A stretch of DNA of 64,000 nucleotides. Origin: Rhytidiadelphus loreus (Eukaryota > Streptophyta > Bryopsida > Hypnales > Hylocomiaceae). Every line of letters starts with the position of its first letter. The first letter of the stretch is position 1. Below, piece after piece: positions 43,799 through 56,300 of this stretch. The position numbers and the translations under genes are program-made. Under the pieces are notes generated by a model. The model was not told the DNA's origin, did not search any database, and saw only the letters and a program-made list of their open reading frames with translations. The stretch is from NCBI GenBank assembly GCA_947034895.1, contig OX344763.1, positions 23,731,001 to 23,795,000 on the forward strand. Direction: 5' to 3'.

Positions 43799-44870
43799 AC
43801 TAAAGGATCATATTTTTGAGCATTTGATTTCAATGGCTTACAGGGAGAATATATTTGTATAAAATATGAACTGAACAATTCATATAATAGGATGGTATAT
43901 TGGTTTGAAGATATTGTAGGATGTGTGCTTTGGGGGATCCAATGCATAGAATGCTAGGACATAATGTGGCCTATTTTGTTTGGGGGGATTATTACCAAAA
44001 GCTTTCACATTCATGAATAGGAGACATCATGATGTGTTATGCAATAGAATAAGCTTACAAAGTTCTTATCATGCTTTGATGTGTCATATTCTAAGAACAT
44101 TTGTACACATATTTCTTGCATCTACATTTTATCTTAAAATATGAACCTATGACCACCAAGGTTTTTGTTTTTGTTTTTGGAGAAATGTTGAAGTGGCAAC
44201 ATACAAGAAAATGATGTAGCCAAATATTTTAGTATTCATCTATATTTTGGATAGAACTATCTTTTCATTCGCATATTTGGATGAGTTTCATTTAAAATTG
44301 TCAATTTCATCTAAATTATTTTCAAATCTTAAAACGACTTGGCATCATCATCCAATTTTTCTTCAATTTTTCCTATAGGTTTGGTATTCCCCAAGTATTT
44401 TTGGTGATTTTAGGCATTCAAATGCCTAAAAAACCCCTTAATGATGACAAAATTGAACATTAGAAAACTTCAATTGGTTAGGTGAACTCAATTTAAAGAA
44501 TAATCATTTTAATGGCTAACATTGAAATTAAAAAATGAAGCTAGAAGTTGCTAAAATACCCTACAAAGTGATCCGTTTTCAATCATTTTTTTAGAGTTAA
44601 ACCCTCATCAAAAATAAAAAAATGGTCAAAATGACTTGATTTTGGTACAATGATGTGGCACATACTTCAACCAAATTCTAACCAAAATAATAGATGAAAA
44701 TCATCTAATCTATATTAGTACTTGAAATGGAACTTGAAAGAATACTTGAAAGGTCATTATCATCTAGGTGCCACAAATTGGCACCTATGGCACTTTTGGA
44801 CTAATCCTATAAGAACTGGATGGTCATCATGGATGTCATCCTATTTAGTACCTTGTGAATCATTTGCATT
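43799..44870. other. AT-rich gene-free stretch
   Basis: No gene or defined repeat that I can support. Confidence 0.5.
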
Positions 44871-45140
44871 ACATGTTTTTTGGCCTCTATAGAGGGTTGT
44901 AAGTTTACCTGCGTTTCGTTGTGTTCCCAAACCCTAGGAACTTTGCCATAGCAGCCCGCTGACATGGCATGGCAACTGCCATGTCAAATAATAATAATAA
45001 GTTATTTTAAAATTATTTTTAAAATTTTTTAACAGTTTGAAAAAAATTAATGATTTATTTAATAATTTTTTATTTCACAAAGCATAGGTTGCAATGGGAA
45101 CGAGCCTAAAATGGCCATCTCGGTAGGCTAAAAAACATAT
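44871..45140. repeat. Dispersed repeat with an AT core, copy 2
   Basis: The left edge ACATGTTTTTTGGCC and right edge, read as complement, ATATGTTTTTTAGCC are inverted with respect to each other, supporting a MITE-like structure. Inside are GTTCCCAAACCCTAGG, GACATGGCATGG, an AT-rich core, and GGGAACGAGCC. Related to 24541-24830 and 54890-55190. Confidence 0.5.
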
Positions 45141-45507
45141 AATGCTTAAAAAGAAAAGAAAAAATCATTGGAGGTCAAACTATTGTGGAAGACCTCCCTT
45201 TTCTACACAAAATTCTAGGGATGAACATTTGTACTTCTATCTTACATTAAAGGATTCTTTGTCATCCAATAGACACTTGGTGTCCAAAGCAATGTTACAG
45301 GGTTAACCCAAGACATGATTCCCCCATGACCAAGGTAGTCACCAATTGAAAATGCTTTGATTACTAAACCACTAGGTGCACTCTTTGTTTCTACAACGAA
45401 CAATGAAGTCATTCATAGGACACTTTGAGTCCTTAGCATCCTTACAAGGTTAAAAATTATTTTAGTTTGATTGTAATAATAACTAATGTGTCCCATGTTG
45501 TTGTTAC

Positions 45508-46935
45508 AACCAAAATAAAAGTAAAAGTAATTTTCTAATTTTCTAATTTAAAAAAAAAATCAATATCTTTCACACCATAGGTCCAAATGGCACAAAACAA
45601 AAGGCCAAGCACCCCCGGCACAACCAAAATAAAAGTAAATTTAATTTTCTAATTTTCTAATTCAAAAAAGAAAATCAATATCTTTCACATCATAGGTCCA
45701 AATGGCACAAAATAGAAGCCCATGCACCTTGACACAACCAAATTAAAAGTAAAAGTAATTTTCTAATTTAGAAAAAAAATCAATATCTTTCACACCATAG
45801 GTCCAAATGGCACAAAATAGAAGCCCATGCACCCCCAATACAACCAAAATAAAACAAAAATAATTTTTTAATTTTTAATTTTAGAAAGAAAAAAAAAGTC
45901 TTTCACACCATAGGTCCAAATGGCACAAAACAAAAGGCCAAGCACCCCCGGCACAATCAAAATAAAAGTAAAATTAATTTTCTAATTTTCTAATTCAAAA
46001 AAAAAATCAATATCTTTCACACCATAGGTCCAAATGGCACAAAACAAAAGGCCAAGCACCCCCGGCACAACCAAAATAAAAGTAAATTTAATTTTCTAAT
46101 TTTCTAATTCAAAAAAGAAAATCAATATCTTTCACACCATAGGTCCAAATGGCACAAAATAGAAGCCCATGCACCTTGACACAACCAAATTAAAAGTAAA
46201 AGTAATTTTCTAATTCAGAAAAAAAATCAATATCTTTCACACTATAGGTCCAAATGGCACAAAATAGAAGCCCATGCACCCCCAATACAACCAAAATAAA
46301 ACAAAAATAATTTTTTAATTTTTAATTTTAGAAAGAAAAAAAAAGTCTTTCACACCATAGGTCCAAATGGCACAAAACAAAAGGCCAAGCACCCCCGGCA
46401 CAATCAAAATAAAAGTAAAATTAATTTTCTAATTTTCTAATTAAAAAAAGAAATCAATATCTTTCACACCATAGGTCCAAATGGCACAAAATAGAAGCCC
46501 ATGCACCTCGACACAACCAAATTAAATGTAAAAGTAATTTTCTAATTTAGAAGAAAATCAATATCTTTCACACCATAGGTCCAAATGGAACAAAACAAAA
46601 GGCCAAGCACCCCAACACAACCAAAATTAAAATAAAAGTAATTTTCTAATTGTCTAATTCAGGAAAAAAATCAATATCTTTCACACCATAGGTCCAAATG
46701 GCACAAAACAGAAGCCCAAGCACCCCTGCCACAACCAAAATTAAAATAAAAGTAATTTTCTAATTGTCTAATTCAGGAAAAAAATCAATATCTTTCACAC
46801 CATAGGTCCAAATGGCACAAAACAGAAGCCCAAGCACCCCTGCCACAACCAAAATAAAACTGAAAGTAATTATCTAATTTACTAATTCAGAAAAAAAATC
46901 AATATCTTTCACACCACAGATTGGCACAAAACAGA
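45508..46935. repeat. Satellite-like tandem array, 13 units of ~103-116 bp with a 4-unit higher-order period
   Basis: The block CACCATAGGTCCAAATGG recurs at about 45574, 45690, 45794, 45907, 46021, 46136, 46241, 46354, 46469, 46572, 46685, 46800 and 46912 (the last truncated). Units differ in a variant segment: AAAAGGCCAAGCACCCCCGG, TAGAAGCCCATGCACCTTGA, or CCCATGCACCCCCAATAC. Spacings 116-104-113-114 repeat as 115-105-113-115, so units 1-4 and 5-8 are two copies of a ~447-bp higher-order unit. Noncoding. Confidence 0.95.
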
Positions 46936-48016
46936 AGCCCATGCACCCCTCCTCAAAGAGAGCTTTTTCAACACTACCAAGAACGCGATCTGGAGACACT
47001 GTTTCAGAGATCTCACCCTAACTAACAAACAAAACAAAACAAACAAAACAGCCTAACTTAAGGCATGAATTATTGATCATCTGTTCCAGAAGTCACCGTC
47101 TAACTGACGTCAATGCAACCCAGGACGTCATCACAATGTTGTTGCTTCTTCATAAACTGGGCCACGATTCTAGTGGTCCAATTAAGAACCAGTTATTGTT
47201 GTACACACCGTACCCAATTCAACATGCAAAAAACATGCCGGTGATGGGTTCAAGTACAGCAAATAAAGACTCACCTTAAATCACAGGATTCAGAATGTAG
47301 CAAGCCCCAACACAACACTAAAAGCAGTACGTTAAACCAAAGAGATATAGAACACAAAAACAACTGAGATTGATATCATGAACAGGTGGATTACAAAAGG
47401 GAAAAACAAAAGCATGTACAACTGCACATGCATTTGGCACTATATTTCATATATTCTTTTTCAAAGATGGGTAACAAAAAAAAAACTGTACTTTTACATC
47501 ATCAAGTGAAAGAATGGTACGAGTTTGATCCTTTTTTTTCATAGTCAGACGATCAAAAAAATTGCACTTCGTGCACATGATATACCCGCAGCTGATGTGG
47601 CTGTCGGTCTACTCGAGTGGCGATCTCGACTAAGAAGCAGCCAAATGGAGGCCGGGCTTCTCTCTCTACAGATCGCTTTGCAATACTGTTTAACTGTAAA
47701 ACTGTACAAGTTTTTTTCTCTAAAAGGCAACCAAATTATCTCTCAAAAAACCAATCTACGAAATCAGTTGTAGATCGTTCAACCACGATTATGATACATC
47801 CTTCCACACCTTTTTGCATCCACGTTCTAACCTTTGTCAACCAACTCACTACAGCTGCTGCCAGAAAAAGAGAGAGTCGCTAAAAATGGCTAATACAAGT
47901 TTATCATCACCAAGTCCAAAGTTTCTTACGGAAACGAGAAGACGAAGCGGAAAAAACTCTCAAATGCTCAGTCACATTTGAATGCTTAAAAAATAAATTA
48001 AAACCCTCTGAGGTTC
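46936..48016. other. 3' flank of the COL gene
   Basis: No gene is supported. The part near 47500-48016 is less AT-rich and probably contains the 3' UTR of the minus-strand COL gene. An AAAC-rich run lies near 47025-47050. Confidence 0.4.
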
Positions 48017-51000
48017 TTACATACTCCAGTTGGTCTGGAACTCAGGGTCATAATCGTAAGCTTGACCCGCCTTCACAAACCTCCCCTTCACTCTCTTGCG
48101 AATATCTGCTCGGGCTTTACGAGACTCGTAACGAATCTTCTTGCCAAACCTGTTCGAACAGAAAAAGTGAGTCATTGATACTACAGCAGTTCGGAATCTA
48201 TATTCCCATTTCCACCAAACATAGAATCGAGGTAGAAAATCTACACCACTTGTTGACGATAGTTAAAGAGTGATAATGATTTTTCAACTTTTGACAGTTC
48301 AAATGACATACTAGAAATGTCCGAAAATTGTGATCTTTTCGATTTTCGATCACAAACCTTTCTGACATCAAAGCAAAATTTATCTAAAATACGACAAGTG
48401 CCTCCTTTTGGAGGTAGACTCTATGAGACAGACACGTATAAAATGAATTGAACACCAAATGAATTGAACACCAAATGAATCGAACACCAAATGAATTGAA
48501 CACCAAATGAATCGAACACCAAATGAATTGAACACCAAATGAGCCTGCGCGACAATTCAGAAGTAGATGGGTGGAAAAAGAAAGACTTTAAGCACCTGCG
48601 GATTTTCTTCTTCTCCTTGTAGCGAAGCATAGCTGAGTCACGAGCTTGAGCAAAAGTTACACTATCTACACTGCCTGAGCCCAGAGGCGCATCTCCACCA
48701 GGAGTGTGCAGCATGGTGGATGCTGCGCTACATTCTACGTAATCACTACTATCCCCACTGACGTTGGAAGCTGTCAAAGACAGACTTGAGTTCTCTCGTT
48801 TCGGTGCAAAAGCCACATCCATATTGCTCATATCCATGTCATCCAAAGCAGTTCGCCCCGACCTTGGAGCTTCTCCTTCGGCTGGTCCGGGACCTAACCC
48901 CAACCTCACTAATTGATCCTGGAAGTTGGACTGATCGTTATCCTGCACACAACCACCAAAACAGGTCAGTGTTTCATAATGACAATCAATAACGATGCGT
49001 TGACGTTCCTCTGGTTGAAGAGAGAGAGGATTCTAATTCATACATAAAATTCTAAGACAGTGTAGCATGGGACCCTAGACCCAAGAATTTAGGATAAAAG
49101 AAAGGAATCATCCTCAATGTGAACCAAGGAAGTTAGGCTCCGTCATCCTTTTGGACAAACATTCTTTCCTCGATACCTGAGTATCTCTTTATTTTAAAAT
49201 TGATGATTCTACAACCAGTGAAGAATGCCATGTCGTGTTTAATGGAAGCCTTCTAAGGACTCACAAACGAGAAAAAAAATTACGGGGTCCAATACATTCC
49301 TAACTAGTCCGGAGAAAGTGGCACAGTTGCCTCACAACACTAGATTACGTCATTTTAATTTGTGAAGAAAAATGCTTATAGAATTTCGAGCGATGTAAGT
49401 AAGTTGAAAGAAACGCACATTAAGAGGTCTGAAAAGCTCTGCCTCAGGTATGCTTTGCATGAGCGATCGCTCAAGGTCACCAGCAGCAGTTCCATCCTGA
49501 TCCACAGAAGGACAGCCGGGGAAAGTGGCTGCAGTGGGTCCTTGAGTGCTAGAAAAGATGTCCTCGTAGTTGTCGAAGGACAGATTGACATCGGACATGT
49601 TGAATCCAGAACACAAATCACGCTCCTCATCGTCACAGATTCCTACATCCTGCATGTTCTGCCCCCACAACTGGCCGCCAAGACCCACATAATGAGTCAC
49701 CAAAACAAATTTTGTGGTCCAGACTAAGCGAAAGTTCCAATGTATAAATTTCTGATTCCCCATGATAATGAGAAATGAGCTAATAGCATTGCATTACACT
49801 TCAAACAGTGAATTTACAACGAGTGGCTACAGAAACAGTGACATTCTAATATTGTCAAATACTACTAAGAACTATATTGAAAGAGACGCGTTATAACTCT
49901 ACATTCCTATTTAAGGTAGAGAAACTGGCGACTAGGGGCTTGTTAGCAAATGTAAAGCAGGTGAAAAAATGGATTAATATGCTTGTCAAAGGACATTCTG
50001 TTACGAACTAAAGCGAGTTGCACCTGATTAGCTTGACTGATAGAGTTGTTACGCCAGAATATATCTGCGGCGCCATCAGCCTCAGGCTCCACCTTGACTG
50101 GTTGCGCTTCAGTCAGTCCAGGACTCTCCACAGGACGAGAGCTTTGTGCAGGTTCCTGGACATTAGCCACAGGTTGTGGCTTTGCAGGGAGAACTGGCAA
50201 TGTAGAAGTTTTTGTGCTTCGAGTTGGATCCTGAGCTTGCAGCTTTTCCAGTTGCTGAAACACTGCCCTTTCATGCCCCTGCACTTTCTGTCTGCCCATA
50301 GCTGCGGTGCTGGCAGCCATTCCTTTCTGAAACGATATCCAACCAATAATTAATATCAAGAAAATGTGTGTCCAGATACAAACCTTGGCATTATGTCTAA
50401 TAACTTTCTCGAGCCTCTCATCTCTATAGTTCAAAACAGGCTAAACGAAGAGGAACCATTACTTGAAAATTGAACCAACATTATTACCCTTTACACCAGT
50501 TTCATGACACTTCTATTTTCAAGTCAGTAGTTGAGTCGTTGAATTTCAAGTCGGTTGTTGAATTTCTCTAATCCATTGTTGTGTAGCTAAGAGGTGCTTC
50601 GTACTAATAACTCACTACTATCTGCACTCACGTCCATGTAGCGTAGTTAGCAGAACTATCACCAAAGGAATCCTCATCCACATTGATCTTCAGACCGAAG
50701 TTCTCTTCTTCTTCTCTATTATAACTCATTACACCCCTATCTTCTGAAATCTACAACAAATTAATAGAATCCATTGTCACCGCAAGTCTCGTGGCACTCA
50801 AACCACTATTTTTCGATGTCACCACTTACAAGAAGACACATACCACTTTTCAAGAGCACGTCCCGAAATTTAAAAAATTTAGGACTGCAGTGAATCATAT
50901 TCAAAAGTGATTCTTACATGTACTTCTGTTTCGAAAATACAAAATTAGTTAAATCGTTGGTACAATGATCGCAATGCATCATCCGCAACTGTGATTCATA

Positions 51001-51571
51001 AGAGCTTACTTAAAACACTCCCACACAACGCTGCTTTCATCATTCATTTGGTAGAAAGATTGCAGTGGATAATCTTCAAAAATGGTTCTTACGCAGGTGC
51101 ATTTTGCACACATATCCACACAGCAACAGTTTCACATAGGGCAGATTGGTCATGTACCTTCAATGGCGTAGGAGGCCCAGGCCCAGACATGTTGGCTCCA
51201 GCGGCATTCAACACCGCTCTCACATGCTTCTGCGGGTCAGAGTCCTCACACGCCCATAAAGTAGCAAGCTCCGTCGCCGAAGGGCAGCCAGTGAAACATT
51301 CGAAACTGTGGCGCTTGTGCGCTGCCGTCCCCAATGCGGCGGCGTGCTTCTCCACATCGCAAGCTTGGCACAGAGACGAGTGGCACGCGGGGCACCGCAG
51401 CGCCGCGGGTCTCGTGTTGCAAGCGTGGCAAAGGAGAGTGCGAGGGTGACGCTCCGCAAGGGCGTTGGCGCCGTGGACGTGACGGTCGCAGGGGAGGCAG
51501 AGACGGGCCGAGTCCGCGCGACAGTAGACTGTGGCACGGCCTTCGCCGCAAAACTCACAGGACGCCTCCAT
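48017..51571 (-). CDS. CONSTANS-like B-box/CCT transcriptional regulator (COL9 type), 7 exons
   Basis: Exons in transcript order: 51571-51158, 50750-50632, 50423-50384, 50326-50024, 49670-49419, 48942-48596 and 48149-48017, joined in phase to 535 residues. B-box 1 has Cys at 5, 8, 17, 25, 28 and His at 33 and 42. B-box 2 has Cys at 48, 51, 60, 68, 71 and His at 76, with [13 protein letters not shown]. The middle holds [18 protein letters not shown] and [10 protein letters not shown], typical of the COL9-COL15 group, plus a Gln-rich stretch. The CCT domain (~478-521) runs [20 protein letters not shown], then [20 protein letters not shown], and splits across exons 6 and 7 as in other CCT genes. 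Members act in the nucleus in light and photoperiod responses. Exons 2 and 3 encode acidic, poorly conserved peptide and their borders are less certain than the others. Confidence 0.9.
48441..48542. repeat. 16-bp minisatellite in the last COL intron
   Basis: Six and a half copies of AAATGAATTGAACACC run from 48441, alternating with AAATGAATCGAACACC in the later units. The array sits about 55 bp from the 5' splice site of the intron that splits the CCT domain. Confidence 0.95.
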
Positions 51572-53730
51572 CTCGGGATATTCTGGATGCTACACTCTAC
51601 ACTCTGCGCAAGCATTCCAATTGTGGGTGTCAATGATTTTCCTTTGAGAGTATGTCATTAGAATCCTCACATCTGCCCATCTTGACGCTCGCTAATGCAA
51701 ACACACACTCGCAGCCGCATCTCTCGGGCTACTACGCTCTACAGTGTACGCAGGAACTCCAATTGTGGATGTCAATGATTTTCCTTTGAAACTATGTCAT
51801 TAAATTGCTCACATCTTCCCAGCTTGACGTTCGTGAATGCAAACACACTCGTAGCAGCGTTCAATGATTTTACTCTGAGGCTATATCATTAGATTCCTCA
51901 CAACGTCCCTTGCTGACCCTCACTAATGCTCGTAGCCGCGACTTGCAGCGAGCCCTTTCCAGAGCAGTCTTTTGTTCCACTGCTATCGAAAAACTCTGGA
52001 GCTCTGGAGCTCTGTTCTGGAAAGAAATAATACACTCTCTTAGTTTTAGATTTCTCACGTCTTTCCATCTTGACCCTCGCGAATGCAAACGCACACTCAT
52101 AGCCGCGTCTTGTTGCGAGCCCTTTCGAGAAGCAGTCGTTTGTTCTATTGCTGTCAAGAAACTCTTGCGCTCTGTTCTGGAAAAGACTGCTACACTCTTT
52201 AAGTTTTCTCGTGAGGGACTGCTCTATTTCAAGGGCTTCTCAGTTGCAGAGTCTCACAGATTCCTTGACGAGAACGCTATGCACAGTCACACGTTGTTTC
52301 AGTCTCTTAGTCTTGTTTCAATATCTGAAGGGGTTTGCTTTAGTGATATGCTTCAAGAACGGGACGGGTCCTCACCTTATTTTGGAACCCACACTAAGTA
52401 GATTGACGACTGTACTGCGCTTTCATGGGGCTCATACACCAACACGTCCGCCTTGTCCAGAATACCTCAAGGAAATGGAAACAAAATAGAATGTCAGTTT
52501 CAGTGCAAGTAAGGCTTGTTTCTTTGCTACCAGGCATTAAACAAAGAGCCTCAACTACGTTACAATATCACCAGCGACACGAAGCATCTACGGTTGCATA
52601 CAAAGCTAATTTTCAAGCACACAAAAACCAAACAAGATTTCAGAGTCGCATCATACACACAAACCAATCTTCGAAATCCCGACCATCTGTGAAGCTCAAG
52701 AAAAGCCTCCCCAGACAGAGAGTGAAAGTGCGACTAACCTCTCGGAGTATGCTATAACCTGCAGACAACACTACAATTGCTCCTGCTTCGTTCCTCTTCA
52801 AAGTTCCACCAAATGTTACGATTTCTTCCCTGCACCTGTGTCTCCCCGTCTCTCGAGATCCAGCTCCACCTCAAACGTCGAAGTATCACCGCCAGAAGTC
52901 TCTTATTCTGAACATTCACTGGTAACGAAAGCTTCCCCGATCTACACAAGTGAACAACAACAACACCCAGAAGGCAAAACCGTCTTTGAAACTGACCAAG
53001 CTTGAATTCTACGCCGTTTCCGGCACAACCCCAGAAGAGAAAAAAAATTCTGACACGCCGGACGCGCGGGTCAGGAATCGACAGCGGATTCCGCAGTTGC
53101 GATGGATGGGCAAGATGGGCTCGATTGATCACGTAACGTACGCTACGTCGACGATGAGAGAACACTCCCCAGTGGGAAACTCGCGGAGAAGGTGGTGGTG
53201 ATGCACAGTCGGATTGGGGACGAGGGGTGAGAGCCAATGAGGGGGAGACACGGAGGTCCGGCATGTAGGCCAGGTGGAAGAAAGAGCGGTAGGGGCCCTT
53301 TTCACACGGGCGGGGTTGGCGTGTGGAAACTCTTCTTTTAGGGATCAAATATCTGTGGTGAGCCCTGAGGGGGCCGGAGTGGGGAAAAGGATTCCTTTTT
53401 TTTTTATATTAAAGTGGGGGATATTTTTTAAAGGGGGGTGGGGGGTTCAGTTGTTGAGGATTTTTTTGGAAGTGCATACTTTCTAAGGTGGACCAAGTTT
53501 CTTATTGGGTCATTGGGAATGCCGAAGGGCCTACTCATGCAAAAAAGCAGCCAAAAGTAGGGGTGAGTTTTCACTTTCGAAGGTGTGGGCACATATAAAA
53601 AATTGGTCAAATTTTGCAGAAAAGACAAAAGAAATTGCGGAAGGGGGAAAACTATGTGCATGTTTGGGGCAAGGGGAAAACTGGAATTATTGGTGGGCGA
53701 CAAAATTTGAGAGAGAGAGAGAGAGGTAGG
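51572..53730 (-). promoter_or_regulatory. Leader and promoter of the COL gene, with internal tandem duplications
   Basis: This region is GC-richer than the DNA further right. Two repeat families lie in it. The first, with TCCAATTGTGG, GTCAATGATTTTCCTTTGA and AATGCAAACACAC, is repeated at about 51614, 51755 and (partial) 51860. The second, with GTAGCCGCG, GCGAGCCCTTTC and CTCTGTTCTGGAAA, is repeated at about 51930 and 52099. Open frames up to 198 codons (52752-53348, minus) are Arg/Ser-rich and unlike proteins. A T tract and G tract at 53396-53450 and a GA run near 53711 mark the outer edge. Confidence 0.5.
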
Positions 53731-54889
53731 GAGGCAACCTTTTGACTTCCGAAAATTGATCTATTTGTAATATATTGGACTTGAACTTTGGAGTTGCTTT
53801 TAGTTTGACAACAAGGCAAAGCTACTACTCTTTAAATGTAATGTAGCTTTTCACCACCTATGTCGAAGTGAAAACATCGACATGAAAATTGGCAAAGGCA
53901 ATTCTGATTCAGGAAAATAAAACCTTAAAAAATGTTTTTATGCTTCCAACGTAGCATGGAAGTCGGCTCAAACTACATGCACATTTTCAATGGCCATCTC
54001 AAATGCAAATTTATGTCATAGGTCCCCAAAATTGAGAGGGTCATATTTGTTAATCCTTAAAGGACTATGACTTTATTTCATGTGAGTGTATTCATAACTG
54101 CCATTTTATATTGCATTGAGAAAAATGAAGAAAGAAAAGTTTTTGTTTTGAACTTTAACTACTAAAAGTGGTACAATTATGGAAATATGTAGGATTTGTT
54201 TCTAGAGAAATTTAAACACGGAGATCGGACAATCTTCGTGGTCAAAGAAAAAAGAACAAGTTTCTTCAACTTCTTCAAATCGTGAGTTTCATCTTTGAAA
54301 CTTTCCATAAAAAAATAAGTATGTCATACAACTTATAATGAAAGATATTTTGTTATAGAATTAAGTTTTGAATATGGTTCTTTAGGTTCTTTAGTAGAAG
54401 TTTTTTAGACTACTATCTAGATACAAATTTTCTATAATTCAATAAGCTCAAGTTTTTTTCCCTCAAAAATATAAAAATTTCCAACCCAAACAATGGCCTT
54501 TCCATATGACTTCAAAAAGTAAAAATATGATTTTTTTTAAAGTCACCATAATTACATAATTTACCATTCTAAATTTAAAAGAAAATAATTCTTACAAAAT
54601 TATTGATATTCCTATTAAAATCTATTTTAGGAAGAGGTTTGAATTTTTAGGATTTAAATTTCATTGCTAATGATTGGTTAGTGCCATAAAAGATATAATT
54701 GTTTGCAATGGATGTAGTCTATGGGTATTAGTTTGCAATTTTTGTTTGAAAGTCAACATTAAACTATTCTTTTTATATTACACTATGATCGTAGAGAGGC
54801 TCATTGTTTAAATGAGGATTTTTAGTGCACATATAGGCACTCTCTAAAAATGGCCAATATCTTGAATTCCTTGTGATTTTGAATAAGTA
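53731..54889. other. AT-rich gene-free stretch
   Basis: Nothing that I can support as a feature. Confidence 0.5.
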
Positions 54890-55190
54890 ACTCATTAAAT
54901 GAAATTCAGCTCCTCGACAAGGCTACAAGTTCCTCCAAGTTCTGAGATTGTAGGAATTCAATTTACAGCAACAATCTCATGTGGTCAGGAACCAATAATA
55001 TTATTATAATACTTAATTAATTTAAAAAAAAAACAAAGATTTAAAAAAAAAAATTATCTATTTATTTAAAAAATTATTATTCTTATTATTTATTTTGGCT
55101 AGCACTAGTTGGTTCACAACATGGGGAACGGGTGAGGGAACGGGCTTGAAACGACCTTTCAATGCCCCCAAAAACATCTAGTGGTAGGAT
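54890..55190. repeat. Dispersed repeat with an AT core, copy 3
   Basis: The AT-rich core at about 54993-55095 is followed by GGTTCACAACATGGGGAAC, GGGAACGGGC and a right end that, as complement, reads AGATGTTTTTGGGGGC. It matches the right halves of copies 1 and 2; the left half is diverged. Confidence 0.4.
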
Positions 55191-56300
55191 CTATTATTAA
55201 CTCAATTTCTTGAAAACCACATCCAAAATCAACTTGATTTGACTACTATATCAAAAGATTATATGGAATTTGAAAGTGTGTAAGTCTTCATGCAATACAA
55301 TTTTTTGTCTTAGTAGTTTGTGCCACTTCCTTACTTCCTTTGTAAAATCAATATTTTACATTAGAGATGGAGAGACAAAGTTATTGGTAGAAAGATAGAG
55401 CTTATATGGAACACAATACAAAAGAAAACCTATTTAGAACTCATAGTATTTCTTTTGAAAGACTGAAACACTTGCAAATCAACAAAGTTAGAATAGCCCT
55501 TACACAATTTGAGATTTGACGGCCAAGATTAAACCATTAAATCCTTCAAGATTAGTTGGTGTTGTTGCATACTATTGTTTCATTGGAAAAAGTGGGACTT
55601 ATTTTTTTTTAAATCTCCTCATCTAACATTGTACAGTTATCCATGAAGAAAAAATCTCTAATTGACTACAAATGTAAGAAATGAATGTGTAAAATCTCTC
55701 TTTCTCTAAAAGCGTTTTTCATTTTTAAATGCATTTAAACATGGAGTGACTTGAAATTTAGTGCCGTGAGAAAAGGATAAAGTTCCTATACTCTATGCAG
55801 AAAAAAGCTCCATTCAAAAACTTCAATTCAAAAGCAGATGCAAACATTTTAATTCTTATTGATCCATGCATCCACTTAGAATTACAAGGATTTTCTCCTT
55901 CATGCTTTTCTTAAAACACACATATGTTAGTTTCTACTATCACCTTTAATTTTTTTTCTACACATTTTGTATAAAGTATTCCTCCTTAACATTCATTTTT
56001 AGAAATACAATTAAACTTAAAAGCATTTGTGATCATCCCAATATAATTAACAAGTGCAATTTGGTCTCATATTTGTATATAGGCCAATTTTCTTAATCAT
56101 AATAGGTTTTCCTACTCAACTAGGTAATCAATCTAAGAAAGTTTTTTAGTTTGCATTAGAATTTTACAAGGGCTAAAAGAAGCCATGGGCATTATTAAAA
56201 GACTTCATGAACAAATTCAAATGTCACTTCTAATTATGGGATACCTTAACTTTTTAAAGACCAAGGATAGTCAAGATTTCCAAAATTGTGAAGATGTATT
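55191..56300. other. AT-rich gene-free stretch
   Basis: Nothing that I can support as a feature. Confidence 0.5.

Noticed and set aside
45508..46935. CRISPR-like array
   Set aside because: The units are contiguous ~110-bp tandem repeats without unique spacers, in plant nuclear DNA.
52752..53348. 198-codon minus-strand frame upstream of the COL gene
   Set aside because: Arg/Ser/Pro-rich, no domain, starts on a low-complexity region, and lies in leader/promoter sequence.
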